Assembly (NCBI GenBank): GCA_046735115.1
Contig: JBKPSR010000058.1
Coordinates: 1-30,231, forward strand
DNA from: JACVRW01 sp046735115
GTDB taxonomy: Bacteria > Actinomycetota > Thermoleophilia > Solirubrobacterales > Thermoleophilaceae
Reading direction: 5' to 3'
DNA length: 30,231 nucleotides
Made by a program: the position numbers and the translations under genes. Shown piece by piece: positions 1 through 7,204 of the stretch. Numbering within the stretch: the first letter of the stretch is position 1; each line of letters begins with the position of its first letter. The notes under the pieces were generated by a model. That model was not told where the DNA came from. It was given only the letters and a program-made list of their open reading frames with translations, and ran no database searches.

Positions 1-402
1 CGCGGCGGCCGCGGCGCGAGCGGTTACGCCGCTCCTACGCGAGCGCGCGGAGCTCGCCACCGCCGTCGGCGAGCCGCCGGCGGACTGCGTCGTGGCGTTC
101 TTATTCTCCTGCCCAGGCGCCGAGGCGGCGGCGGACGGCAAGCTCTTCTTGGCCTGCCCGGGCGCGGCGCTCTTCCCCGAGAGCGTGGTCGTCGCGGCCG
201 GCGCGCGCGCGGCCTTCTTCGCCTGGCCGCGCGGCGTCTTCTTGGCCTTGCCGGCCGCGACCCGCTTCGCCTGGCCCGGCGGGGTGGCCTTGTCGGCCGG
301 CGGGTTCGCCAGCGCCGGGCATGCCACTGCTACGCACAGCAGAGCCGCGGCGAGGAGGGCGGGGACCAGATGCAAGCGCGAGTTGGGCGATGCAACCGTC
401 AC
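1..402 (-). CDS. Secreted PGQAK-repeat protein (partial, runs off left edge)
   Basis: An open frame from a GTG at 402 reads without a stop to the window edge (134 codons seen, C-terminus missing). The start is supported by an AAGGA Shine-Dalgarno about 8 bases upstream. Residues 1-32 look like a signal peptide: a short polar N-region, the hydrophobic run LVPALLAAALLCVAVA, and an ALA cleavage motif before NPP. A Cys just before that motif (AVAC) is a poor lipobox. The mature part is rich in Ala, Lys, Pro and Gly and carries degenerate repeats of a PGQAKK-like motif (PPGQAKR, RGQAKK, PGQAKK, PGQENK). It looks like a disordered, basic exported or surface protein. It is transcribed divergently from the ATPase gene at 489. 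I recognise no enzyme domain, and the function is unknown. Confidence 0.6.
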   Translation of the reverse strand, partial: MTVASPNSRLHLVPALLAAALLCVAVACPALANPPADKATPPGQAKRVAAGKAKKTPRGQAKKAARAPAATTTLSGKSAAPGQAKKSLPSAAASAPGQENKNATTQSAGGSPTAVASSARSRRSGVTARAAAAA

Positions 403-488
403 CAATTTCCTTATTGGCAAACGGCGGATAAGGCGAGACTACGTGGCTTTTACGCAGCTGTCGACCGACGCAGCGAAATTCCCGCACT

Positions 489-1331
489 ATGCGGCGATTT
501 TCTAAGGTGCGGCCCGTGCAAATCGGGGCTCTCACCATCTCCGCCGGCCCCGCGGGCCTGTCCGAGGTACGCAGCTTCATCGACCGGGCTCTGGCCGCGG
601 CGGGCTTCGACGCGGCTACTCGCTACCAGATCACGGTGGCCACGAACGAGGCGGTGTCGAACGCCATGGAGCATGGCGCACCTTGCGACGACGGCCGCTT
701 TCACCTGTCCGCGAGCGTCGAGGAGGGCTCCTTCGTCTTCCACGTCCGCGACTGCGGCCAGTTCGAGGACGCGGTCACGCCTCCGCCCGACCCGGTAGCC
801 GAGCGCGGGCGAGGGTTTGCGTTCATGAACCTACTGATGGACGAGGTCCGGCTCGACGCGCGCGCGGGCGAGACGATCCTCCGGCTCGCGAAGCGCCTGC
901 CGGATGCGCCACCGCCGGCCGCGCCGAGCGCGCCGGCGGCAGGCGATCGCAACACCACCGTCGTGCGTGAGCTCCTCGAGGCGTTCGCGGCGCGCGACCT
1001 TGCGCGCATGACTCAACTCGTGGATCGCGGCGTGATGATCGACCCGCTGTCGACTCCGGTGCAGAGGCGGACGCCCTACCTCGGAGTGAGCGGGCTGCGG
1101 CGGTACTTCCACGACCTCGACCAAACCTGGCAGCGATTCGAGCTGACCCTCGGCGAGCTGCGCGCCGACGGTGACTGGGTCGTGGCGGCCGGGCGCATCC
1201 ACGCGCAGCGGGAGAACTTCATCGCGGACGACCCGGCCGGCTTTGCGTTCAAGCTTCGCGATGCCAAGGTCGTGTGGGCGAGGGTGTACCGGAGCCACGA
1301 CGAGGCGCTGGCGGCGGCCGGGCTCTCCTAG
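489..1331 (+). CDS. RsbW-like ATPase (HATPase_c_2) fused to a SnoaL/NTF2-like domain
   Basis: 280 residues in two parts. Residues ~12-140 are a GHKL-type ATPase of the anti-sigma-factor kinase class: an N-box (TNEAVSNAMEHG), a D-x-G-like segment (VRDCG) and a G-box (ERGRGFAFMNLL). A Pro/Ala linker (~140-155) leads to residues ~157-275, which read as a SnoaL-like NTF2-fold domain, with the typical opening (VRELLEAFAARDLARM) and a later YRSHDEAL end. RsbW-like proteins bind anti-sigma antagonists or sigma factors and phosphorylate them. The NTF2-like part may sense a small ligand, which is inference. The start is uncertain: ATG 489 has no Shine-Dalgarno, whereas GTG 516 (codon 10) is preceded by TAAGGT at 503-508, usable as a leaderless -10 or as a weak AAGG ribosome site. 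The true protein may therefore be 271 residues. Confidence 0.8.
   Translation: MRRFSKVRPVQIGALTISAGPAGLSEVRSFIDRALAAAGFDAATRYQITVATNEAVSNAMEHGAPCDDGRFHLSASVEEGSFVFHVRDCGQFEDAVTPPPDPVAERGRGFAFMNLLMDEVRLDARAGETILRLAKRLPDAPPPAAPSAPAAGDRNTTVVRELLEAFAARDLARMTQLVDRGVMIDPLSTPVQRRTPYLGVSGLRRYFHDLDQTWQRFELTLGELRADGDWVVAAGRIHAQRENFIADDPAGFAFKLRDAKVVWARVYRSHDEALAAAGLS
503..508 (+). promoter_or_regulatory. Candidate leaderless -10 (TAAGGT) for the ATPase/SnoaL gene
   Basis: TAAGGT ends 7 bases before GTG 516. It matches the TAnnnT-N6-8-start pattern seen at nine other genes here. The AAGG inside it could instead act as a weak ribosome-binding site. Confidence 0.35.
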
Positions 1332-1416
1332 GCCCCGCTCTCCCCCACGTTCCCCTAAGGGACTGGTTGAGGGACTGCCCCCGATGACCCCGCGTGCGAG
1401 CACTCGTACTTTCGCC

Positions 1417-1433
1417 GGGATATGGCATATCCC
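1417..1433. promoter_or_regulatory. Perfect inverted repeat GGGATATG-g-CATATCCC, candidate operator
   Basis: Two 8-base arms around a single central G lie 4 bases upstream of the AAAGGAG ribosome site (1438-1444) of the secreted beta-helix gene. The AT-rich centre stands out in GC-rich DNA. Position and symmetry fit a dimeric repressor site overlapping the leader. It could also fold as a small hairpin in the mRNA, although a 1-base loop is too tight for a good one. Confidence 0.45.
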
Positions 1434-1451
1434 ACCCAAAGGAGACCTCGG

Positions 1452-3335
1452 ATGCACCGGAGCATCTACGCGGCCGTCGCCGCGGTGGCCGCCAGCCTGG
1501 CCGTTCCCGCGCTCGCGGCGGCCGACACCTTTTGCGTCAACGCGTCGCCCTGTGCCGGCAGCGTCCAGCCAGGCGTGCAGGCGGCGCTCGACGCCGCCAA
1601 GTTTCATCCCGGCAACGACGTGGTGAAGGTTGGCGCCTCCTCCCAGCCCTATGCCGGCGGCTTCATCTACTTCGAGTCCGGGACGAACAACGATGTGAGC
1701 ATCGTCGGCGCCGGGCGCGGACAGACGGTGTTCGCCTCGACGAGCACGCTGCCGCCGCTCAGCCTCGGACAGAACTCGAGCGTCAGCCACCTCACGCTGC
1801 GCGTATCGCCGAACCAGTCCGGCGCGACCGGGCTCGGACTGTTCGGAGGCATCGCCGATGACGTGGAGGTCGTCGGCCAGGGTGTGTTCGAGGACGCCCG
1901 TGGGATCGCGACGAGCGACGTGTCACAGATCCGTAACTCGACGGTTCGCATGAGCGACGGAATCGGCGTCCTCGCCGAGAACAAGGACCAGGACACCGAT
2001 CTGGACGACTCTCAGATCTCCGCGCGAGTCGGCGTGCTGGCCAACGACGCCGCGGACCTCGACGTCTACCGGACCAAGATCCGTGGGCTCGAGCTCGGGG
2101 CCGGCACCGCGGACGAGGGCTCGGAGCTCTGGCTCTCGAACGTGCTCCTGACGACGAGCGGCCCCCACGCGACGGGCGCGTGGGTGATCGGCGGCGCCGA
2201 GGGCGGCTTCGTGCAAACGACCGTCTCGCGCACGGCACAGGCGCCGTCCGACCACCCCGGAGTGCTGGAGACGGCGACGCTCGCAGGCGCGTCGTCCGAG
2301 CTTGAGCTGAAGAGCTCGACGATCGACGGCTATGCGCCGAGCATCCGTCGCTTCGCAGCCGCGGCCACCACCGCGAAGCTGTCCGTGGTGCGGTCGAACT
2401 ACGACTCCGACACGGCCGAGCTCGCGGCGGACTCGGACGTGAACCTGATCGCCAACATCGACGCACAGCCGCTGTTCGTCAACCAGTTCCCGATCTCGAT
2501 CCTGGCAGCGCCGAACTTCGCGCTGCGCGCCGACTCGTCGCTGATCGACACCGCCACGATCTGTGCGCCGACCACCACGACCGACCTCGCGGGCAATGCA
2601 CGCTGCCTCGACAGCAACGGCGACGGGCAGTACATGTCCGACATCGGCGCGTACGAGTACCAGCGCATCACGCCGACGGCCCACTTCACCGCCGGCGCCG
2701 CGGTCGCGGGCGGGCCGGTCGCCTTCGACGCAGGGGCGTCGCAGGACGGCGACCCGGGCGACGAGTCGCTGTTCACCTACGCGTGGTCGTTCGGCGACGG
2801 ACAGACCGGCTCGGGCCGAGAGCCCTCGCACGTGTATCCGCAGCCCGGCGACTACTCGGTCGCGCTGACCGTCACCGACCCGATGGGCCTGACGGCGACC
2901 GCCACTCGAGTCGTCCCGGTCGCGCCGGCGGCCGGTGGCGGCAGCGGGACGGGCGGTGGAGGAACGGGCGGCGGGACGGGTATCGGCGACACCTCGGCGC
3001 CGGTCGTCTCTCGCCTGGCCGTCTCCCCGCGCCGGATCCGGATCGGCTCGGCGCTCGCGCGGCTCTCGTCACGGGGCGGGCAGATCCGCTTCCGGCTCTC
3101 CGAGCCGGCGCGCGTGACGTTGCGCTTCGCCTCGGCGCGGACCGGCAAGCTCCGCGGACGCCTGCGACTGAGCGCCCGCTCCGGCCTGAACAGCGTCCGG
3201 TTCGCCGGCCGCGTGTCGCGTCGGAAGACGCTGCGCCCGGGTGTGTACCGGCTGTCCGTCCAGGCCGCCGACGCGGCGGGCAATCGGTCGGCCGCGAAAG
3301 GCACACGCTTCACACTGCTCCCGAAGGCCTTGTGA
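1452..3335 (+). CDS. Secreted parallel beta-helix protein with PKD domain
   Basis: 627 residues. ATG 1452 is chosen because AAAGGAG lies 7 bases upstream and a signal peptide follows at once (HRSIYAAVAAVAASLAVPALAAA, given as residues 2-24 in part: IYAAVAAVAASLAVPALAAA); an in-frame ATG at 1422 would put ten polar residues before it. Residues ~30-400 are a right-handed beta-helix/pectate-lyase-like region of short repeated strands (SSVSHLTL, IRNSTVRMSD, LWLSNVLLTTSG), ending in DIGAYEYQR, a common end of such helices. Residues ~405-492 are a PKD domain (FDAGAS, YAWSFGDGQ, PGDYSVALTVTD). A Gly/Thr linker follows, then a basic C-terminal beta module ending in VQAADAAGNRSA. No catalytic triad is evident. 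It is likely an exported adhesion or polysaccharide-binding protein. Its 3' end overlaps the convergent gene at 3310 by 26 bases. Confidence 0.85.
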   Translation: MHRSIYAAVAAVAASLAVPALAAADTFCVNASPCAGSVQPGVQAALDAAKFHPGNDVVKVGASSQPYAGGFIYFESGTNNDVSIVGAGRGQTVFASTSTLPPLSLGQNSSVSHLTLRVSPNQSGATGLGLFGGIADDVEVVGQGVFEDARGIATSDVSQIRNSTVRMSDGIGVLAENKDQDTDLDDSQISARVGVLANDAADLDVYRTKIRGLELGAGTADEGSELWLSNVLLTTSGPHATGAWVIGGAEGGFVQTTVSRTAQAPSDHPGVLETATLAGASSELELKSSTIDGYAPSIRRFAAAATTAKLSVVRSNYDSDTAELAADSDVNLIANIDAQPLFVNQFPISILAAPNFALRADSSLIDTATICAPTTTTDLAGNARCLDSNGDGQYMSDIGAYEYQRITPTAHFTAGAAVAGGPVAFDAGASQDGDPGDESLFTYAWSFGDGQTGSGREPSHVYPQPGDYSVALTVTDPMGLTATATRVVPVAPAAGGGSGTGGGGTGGGTGIGDTSAPVVSRLAVSPRRIRIGSALARLSSRGGQIRFRLSEPARVTLRFASARTGKLRGRLRLSARSGLNSVRFAGRVSRRKTLRPGVYRLSVQAADAAGNRSAAKGTRFTLLPKAL

Positions 3336-4038
3336 TGCGTCCGAGTACCCGGGCTGCGAGCGGCATGTGCGGAGTTCGCCACACATGCCGCCGCTCGAAG
3401 GACCAGGCGTAGATCGGGTTGCCTTCGCGCACCAGAGCGAGCAGGCGTGGTTCGCCAAGCTCGTCGGCCGACCACTCGTACAGGCGTTGCAGCCGCGGGA
3501 CGATCACCGCGTAGTCGAGCATCCGGCCGAGTCGCTGCTCGTCGGCGACATAGCGCTCCACGTCGAGCGCGAGCGGATAGCGGTCCGGCAGCACGCGGCG
3601 GAGTGAGAGGAAAGCGCCGGCCATCCCGAGCCGAGGGTCGCCGAGCAGGCGGCCGAGGGGAGCGAACTGGCCGAGCGCCAGACGCGGTGCCCCCGCGAGT
3701 GCGTGTGCGTACAGTACGCGCGCCAGCGCGACGTTCATGAAGAAGCGCTCCGGTTCCCCCTCCGCTTCGGCGACGTCCCGGTGCTCCAGGTAGCCGGCCA
3801 CGATGCTGGCGTTGTGCGCTCGGTACCAGTTGCGCCCCGTCGGGCTCGCAGCGAACTCCAGCCAGAGCCGCACCGCCTGCGACGACGGCTCGCCGGCCGA
3901 TCCACCTAGGAGCGCGATCGTCTCGCATCCGTCGCGCAGCAGTCGCTTGTTGACCGCCCGCCACCAGACGCTGCCGGGCGGCGACCCGTCGAGCGGATTG
4001 AGCACACCGCGGCGCGCCTGCCAGTGCATGAACGACAT
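3310..4038 (-). CDS. Conserved-looking hypothetical protein, probably the 3' part of a frameshifted gene
   Basis: 242 residues from ATG 4038, rich in helix-forming segments with many Arg, Trp and Tyr (PGSVWWRAVNKRLLRDGCE, RNWYRAHNASIVAGYLEH, ERFFMNVALARVLYAHAL). I do not recognise the family. No signal peptide or clear membrane span is present. The ATG has no Shine-Dalgarno. The same frame stays open upstream and reads PRTAAPAVPTGG directly before the Met, while a different frame starting at ATG 4187 gives a protein-like N-terminus. The original gene therefore probably began at 4187 and lost one base near 4064-4076 (see the next entry). If this is a real mutation the gene is a pseudogene; if it is an assembly error the protein is about 290 residues. 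Confidence 0.6.
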   Translation of the reverse strand: MSFMHWQARRGVLNPLDGSPPGSVWWRAVNKRLLRDGCETIALLGGSAGEPSSQAVRLWLEFAASPTGRNWYRAHNASIVAGYLEHRDVAEAEGEPERFFMNVALARVLYAHALAGAPRLALGQFAPLGRLLGDPRLGMAGAFLSLRRVLPDRYPLALDVERYVADEQRLGRMLDYAVIVPRLQRLYEWSADELGEPRLLALVREGNPIYAWSFERRHVWRTPHMPLAARVLGRITRPSGAV

Positions 4039-4187
4039 GCCGCCCGTCGGAACGGCAGGTGCCGCGGTGCGTGGCCCGTCGGCCCGCGGAAAACCCGTGC
4101 CATCAACGCAAGACGCGCCGCCGGATCCTCGCGCACGGCCGCGACCTGTGCCCCGGCCAAGACGAAGGCGGCTGCGTGCTGGCTCAT
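4039..4187 (-). other. Probable N-terminal segment of the frameshifted hypothetical gene
   Basis: From ATG 4187 the frame reads MSQHAAAFVLAGAQVA, then VREDPAARLALMARVFRG and GPTGHA, a normal-looking amphipathic helical N-terminus. It then turns into low-quality Arg/Cys-rich sequence. The frame of the 3310-4038 gene takes over smoothly from about base 4073. A TAAGG motif lies about 10 bases before the ATG. The divergent hydrolase gene starts at 4249. Confidence 0.45.
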
Positions 4188-4248
4188 GCGCTGAGGGCCT
4201 TACACGTGTGTGCGATTAGTTTGCGGCAGCGGAGGGGTCAAAGGTGCC

Positions 4249-5121
4249 ATGACAACCACCCACCAGCTTGAAACCACTGAGGCCGACATCGCCTACGACG
4301 TCCACGGCCCGCTGCCCACCGCGGATGGACGTCCACCGCTGTTCATGATCGGCCAGCCCATGGCCGCCGGCGGCTTCTCTACGTTGGCGTCGTACCTGCC
4401 GGACCGCACCGTGGTCACCTACGACCCGCGCGGGCTCGGCCGTAGCATCCGCAAAGACGGCCGGTTCGACAACGCACCCGAGGTCCAGGCCGAGGACGTG
4501 CACGCCGTCATCGAGGCGCTCGGCGCCGGGCCGGTCGATATGTTCGCGAGCAGTGGCGGCGCGGTGACCGCCCTCGCGCTCGTCGCGGCCTACCCCGACG
4601 ACGTGACCACGCTGGTAGCGCACGAGCCGCCGCTGATCCCGGTGCTCCCGGACGCCGCGGCAGCTGAGCGCGCCCGCGCCGGCTTTCGCGACGCGTACGA
4701 GGCCAGGGGGTCGGGCGCCGGCATGGCTGCCTTCATCGCAATGACGTCGTGGCAAGGCGAGTTCACCGACGACTACTTCGCCCAGCCCGCACCGGATCCC
4801 GCCCAGCTCGGGATGCCGACCGAGGACGACGGCTCTCGCGACGACCCGCTTCTCTCCGACCGGTCCTGGGCGGTCAGCAGCTATCGCCCGGACGTCGACG
4901 CGCTGGCCGCGGCACCGACACGCATCGTGATCGCCGTAGGAGAGGAGTCCCTGGGCACCTTCACCGGGCGCACCGCGGTGGCAACCGCCGAGCTGCTCGG
5001 GCGGGAGGCGACCGTGTTCCCGAGCCACCACGGCGGCTTCCTCGGCGGCGAGTTCGGATACGCCGGGCAACCCGAGGCCTTCGCGGGGCGACTGCGCGAG
5101 GCCCTCCACGCGGACATCTGA
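4249..5121 (+). CDS. Alpha/beta hydrolase
   Basis: 290 residues. ATG 4249 is preceded by AAAGG (4240-4244) and, further upstream, GGAGG. Family features: an oxyanion-region strand (PPLFMIGQP), the YDPRGLGRS loop at ~58-66, and the nucleophile elbow FASSGGAV with the predicted catalytic Ser102. The elbow is A-S-S-G-G, so the usual first Gly of GxSxG is Ala. The predicted catalytic His is in FPSHHGGF (260 or 261), and an acid is likely near AVGEES (232-233). A lid-like insertion lies at ~135-210. No signal peptide is present, so it should be cytoplasmic. Substrate cannot be assigned; esterase, haloperoxidase-like and lactonase roles are all possible. It is transcribed away from the frameshifted gene at 3310-4187. 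Confidence 0.85.
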   Translation: MTTTHQLETTEADIAYDVHGPLPTADGRPPLFMIGQPMAAGGFSTLASYLPDRTVVTYDPRGLGRSIRKDGRFDNAPEVQAEDVHAVIEALGAGPVDMFASSGGAVTALALVAAYPDDVTTLVAHEPPLIPVLPDAAAAERARAGFRDAYEARGSGAGMAAFIAMTSWQGEFTDDYFAQPAPDPAQLGMPTEDDGSRDDPLLSDRSWAVSSYRPDVDALAAAPTRIVIAVGEESLGTFTGRTAVATAELLGREATVFPSHHGGFLGGEFGYAGQPEAFAGRLREALHADI

Positions 5122-5260
5122 CACGCGCGCTCGCGTCGGTTCTCCGCCAAGTCCCGTCCGGAAGATGGCCACCAAGCCGGCGGCGAGCCCTCCTGGCCGT
5201 GCGACCGCCCCGCGCGCAGCATTGGCGGCGATAGCGACCATCCATTCGAGGGTGCAACCG

Positions 5261-5467
5261 ATGGCGCAAATCCGGACTAGCTATGCGCCCTTCACGCTCC
5301 CGCCCCGCGTACCGCCCGGCGACCTCCAAGTACCGGCCGTCTTGACCGGGGGCGGCATTGGAAACCTGAAGATCGAGCCGAGCGGCGTTGTCACCGTGGA
5401 TTGGGTGTCGGGCAATCCGTACGACTTCCTAGGAATCGAGGACGCGACGTTCGACGCCGGAACCTGA
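5261..5467 (+). CDS. Small hypothetical protein
   Basis: 68 residues from ATG 5261, chosen for the GAGGG ribosome site at 5248-5252; the same frame is open upstream to 5165, but that part looks non-coding. The protein is mostly beta-forming (PAVLTGGGIGNLKIEP, SGVVTVDWVSGNPYDFLG) and acidic at the C-terminus. No signal peptide, membrane span or known motif is visible. It ends 9 bases from the convergent lactonase gene. Function unknown. Confidence 0.5.
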   Translation: MAQIRTSYAPFTLPPRVPPGDLQVPAVLTGGGIGNLKIEPSGVVTVDWVSGNPYDFLGIEDATFDAGT

Positions 5468-5476
5468 CCCGGACCG

Positions 5477-6355
5477 CTACGGCCAACCGGCGTGCGGCGC
5501 GGGTGCCCTTGCGGTCAGCACCTGCCCCGTACGCGGTCCGGTGGTCAGCCGGGTCATGTTGTCGTCGGGACTGTCCGCGATTCGCCAGTCGGCCACCAGC
5601 ATGAACAGCGTCCTCCCATCGTCGCCCCCCAGCATGCAGGCGAAGCAGGGCATGCCGAGCCGGACTCGCTCGAGTACCTCGCCACCGTCGCGGACGCGGC
5701 CGACCAGGTTCTCGCCGAACCCACCTACGCCCGTCCAGACGGCACCCTCGGAGTCGATGCAGATGCCGTCGGGTCCGACGCCGTCGGCCCATGCGCGACG
5801 GTTCGAGAGGTCCCCGTCGTCCGAGATGTCGAACGCCGTCAGCCGCGTCGCGAAGGACTCCGCGATGATCAGCGTCGAGTTGTCGGGCGTCACCGCCATG
5901 CCGTTGGGGAACGCGATCTCGTCCGCCACTTGGCGAACGGAGCCGTCCGGGGTGATCAGGGCGATGATTCCGGGGGCCTCCCCCGCCTCCGGGTCGAACT
6001 CGGTGCCGCCGTTGACGTAGACGTTGCCGCGCCCGTCCACCACGATCTCGTTGAAGCCGCCGACACCGAGGCGGCTCAGGTCCGCGTGAGGCACCATCGA
6101 GCCGTCGGGCTCTCGCCGCATGAGCCCCTCCCCGGTCACGAGCAGCCGGCCGTCGAGCAGCCAGTCGATGGACCACCCCAGTCCCGCTGGGCCCTCGCCG
6201 ACGACCTCGCTCTTTCCCTCGAGGTCGACCGCGACGATCTCGCCGGTGCCCCAATGCGCAAACCAGAGACGGCCGTCGTGCCAGCGAGGCGACTCCCCGA
6301 TCACGAGACCGGTCACCAGCGGTTGTGCTTCAAGGTCCTCCGGTTCGTGGGACAT
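5477..6355 (-). CDS. SMP-30/gluconolactonase-family protein
   Basis: 292 residues, typical for the six-bladed beta-propeller SMP-30/gluconolactonase/LRE family, which hydrolyses sugar or aromatic lactones with one divalent metal. Expected metal ligands are present: Glu21 in LVIGESPRW, Asn151 in AFPNGMAV and Asp196 in GVGPDGICID; Asn102 in GGFNEIVVD matches the substrate-side Asn. Blade repeats appear as EIVVDGRGNVYV and GICIDSEGAVWTG. No signal peptide is present, so it should be cytoplasmic. ATG 6355 lacks a Shine-Dalgarno; TCTAAT ends 8 bases upstream, a weaker version of the leaderless pattern. It faces the small gene at 5261. The exact lactone is unknown. Confidence 0.9.
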   Translation of the reverse strand: MSHEPEDLEAQPLVTGLVIGESPRWHDGRLWFAHWGTGEIVAVDLEGKSEVVGEGPAGLGWSIDWLLDGRLLVTGEGLMRREPDGSMVPHADLSRLGVGGFNEIVVDGRGNVYVNGGTEFDPEAGEAPGIIALITPDGSVRQVADEIAFPNGMAVTPDNSTLIIAESFATRLTAFDISDDGDLSNRRAWADGVGPDGICIDSEGAVWTGVGGFGENLVGRVRDGGEVLERVRLGMPCFACMLGGDDGRTLFMLVADWRIADSPDDNMTRLTTGPRTGQVLTARAPAPHAGWP

Positions 6356-6446
6356 AGCTGACGATTAGACCACGGTCGCAGAACGCGACGCGGCCCCCGC
6401 CTGTCCCGGCGAGAGCCCGTCGCTTCCGGTCACGGATGATGGGTCG

Positions 6447-7022
6447 CTAGGCGCTGGCCGGCTGGACCAGCGGCGCGGGCCTCCGCTCGATCGCGTCGCT
6501 CGCGGCGAGCTGGCCGACGCCCAGGAAGTAGGCGCCGCTGATCAGGCCGCCGCCGACCGCGGCAAGGGGAATCGTCGCCACCCAGGCAACCGGCAGGGCC
6601 ACGGCCACGAGGGTCGGGACACGTCCGCCCCGCTTCAGCGAGATGGCCAGGACGATCGAACCGAACAACCACGCGGCGTTTGTCAGCGGCGCGATGACGT
6701 TGAACCACACGCCGTCATGTCCCATCACCAGCGAGCTGATGCACGTGAGACCGAGCACGAACGTCCCGAGCGCCGCCGCGTGCGCTGCCTTCTGCGCCCT
6801 GCCCGGACGGGCGTAGCGTGCGAGCACCACGAACATCGGTGAAACCAGGATCAGAGCGGTCAGGAAGAAGGCGATGTTCAGATGTCCAGCGAGGCCAACG
6901 ACCTGCGAGCCGGTGTGTTGGGGGTGGACGATCTGGAGGATCCCGTCGGCGGCGAACAGCGCACCGCCCGTCATTGCCAGCTTGCCTGCGAGCGAGTTGG
7001 AGATGTTCCTCAGCTTTGACAT
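6447..7022 (-). CDS. Multi-pass integral membrane protein, unknown function
   Basis: 191 residues from ATG 7022, which has an excellent ribosome site (AAAGGAG ending 7 bases upstream); a longer reading from 7091 is only Gly/Arg-rich leader. Five to six hydrophobic segments are visible at roughly 14-30, 43-70, 82-101, 108-130 and 137-170, with short basic loops (RYARPGRAQK, SLKRGGR) that would face the cytoplasm. The C-terminal tail is Pro/Ala-rich. It lies head-to-head with the NarL-type kinase at 7205 and so is a plausible target of that system, but this is only positional. No transport or enzyme motif was recognised. Confidence 0.75.
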   Translation of the reverse strand: MSKLRNISNSLAGKLAMTGGALFAADGILQIVHPQHTGSQVVGLAGHLNIAFFLTALILVSPMFVVLARYARPGRAQKAAHAAALGTFVLGLTCISSLVMGHDGVWFNVIAPLTNAAWLFGSIVLAISLKRGGRVPTLVAVALPVAWVATIPLAAVGGGLISGAYFLGVGQLAASDAIERRPAPLVQPASA

Positions 7023-7192
7023 TTGTGACTCCTTTCGGGGGTGCCGGTTGGTGCGAACATGCTCGCCGCCACCCCCCCGCCCCGTCGTCACCCGCAGGCC
7101 GCTGATACGGCCATCCGAGGTCGCGGCCGCTCTGCGACTTTCGTCTGACGCCCGCGCGACCTATGGAGGAGGCCGGGTCCGCCCTGAGCGCT

Positions 7193-7198
7193 TACGGT
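7193..7198 (+). promoter_or_regulatory. Candidate leaderless -10 (TACGGT) of the kinase gene
   Basis: TACGGT ends 6 bases before ATG 7205, so transcription would begin at or next to the start codon. The identical hexamer and spacing precede the second kinase at 14917. No good -35 is visible. Confidence 0.5.
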
Positions 7199-7204
7199 TT
7201 GGGC

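Noticed and set aside
2852..3964. 370-residue minus-strand frame
   Set aside because: It spans the end of the beta-helix gene and overlaps the hypothetical gene in another frame. Its composition is Arg/Pro/Ala noise.
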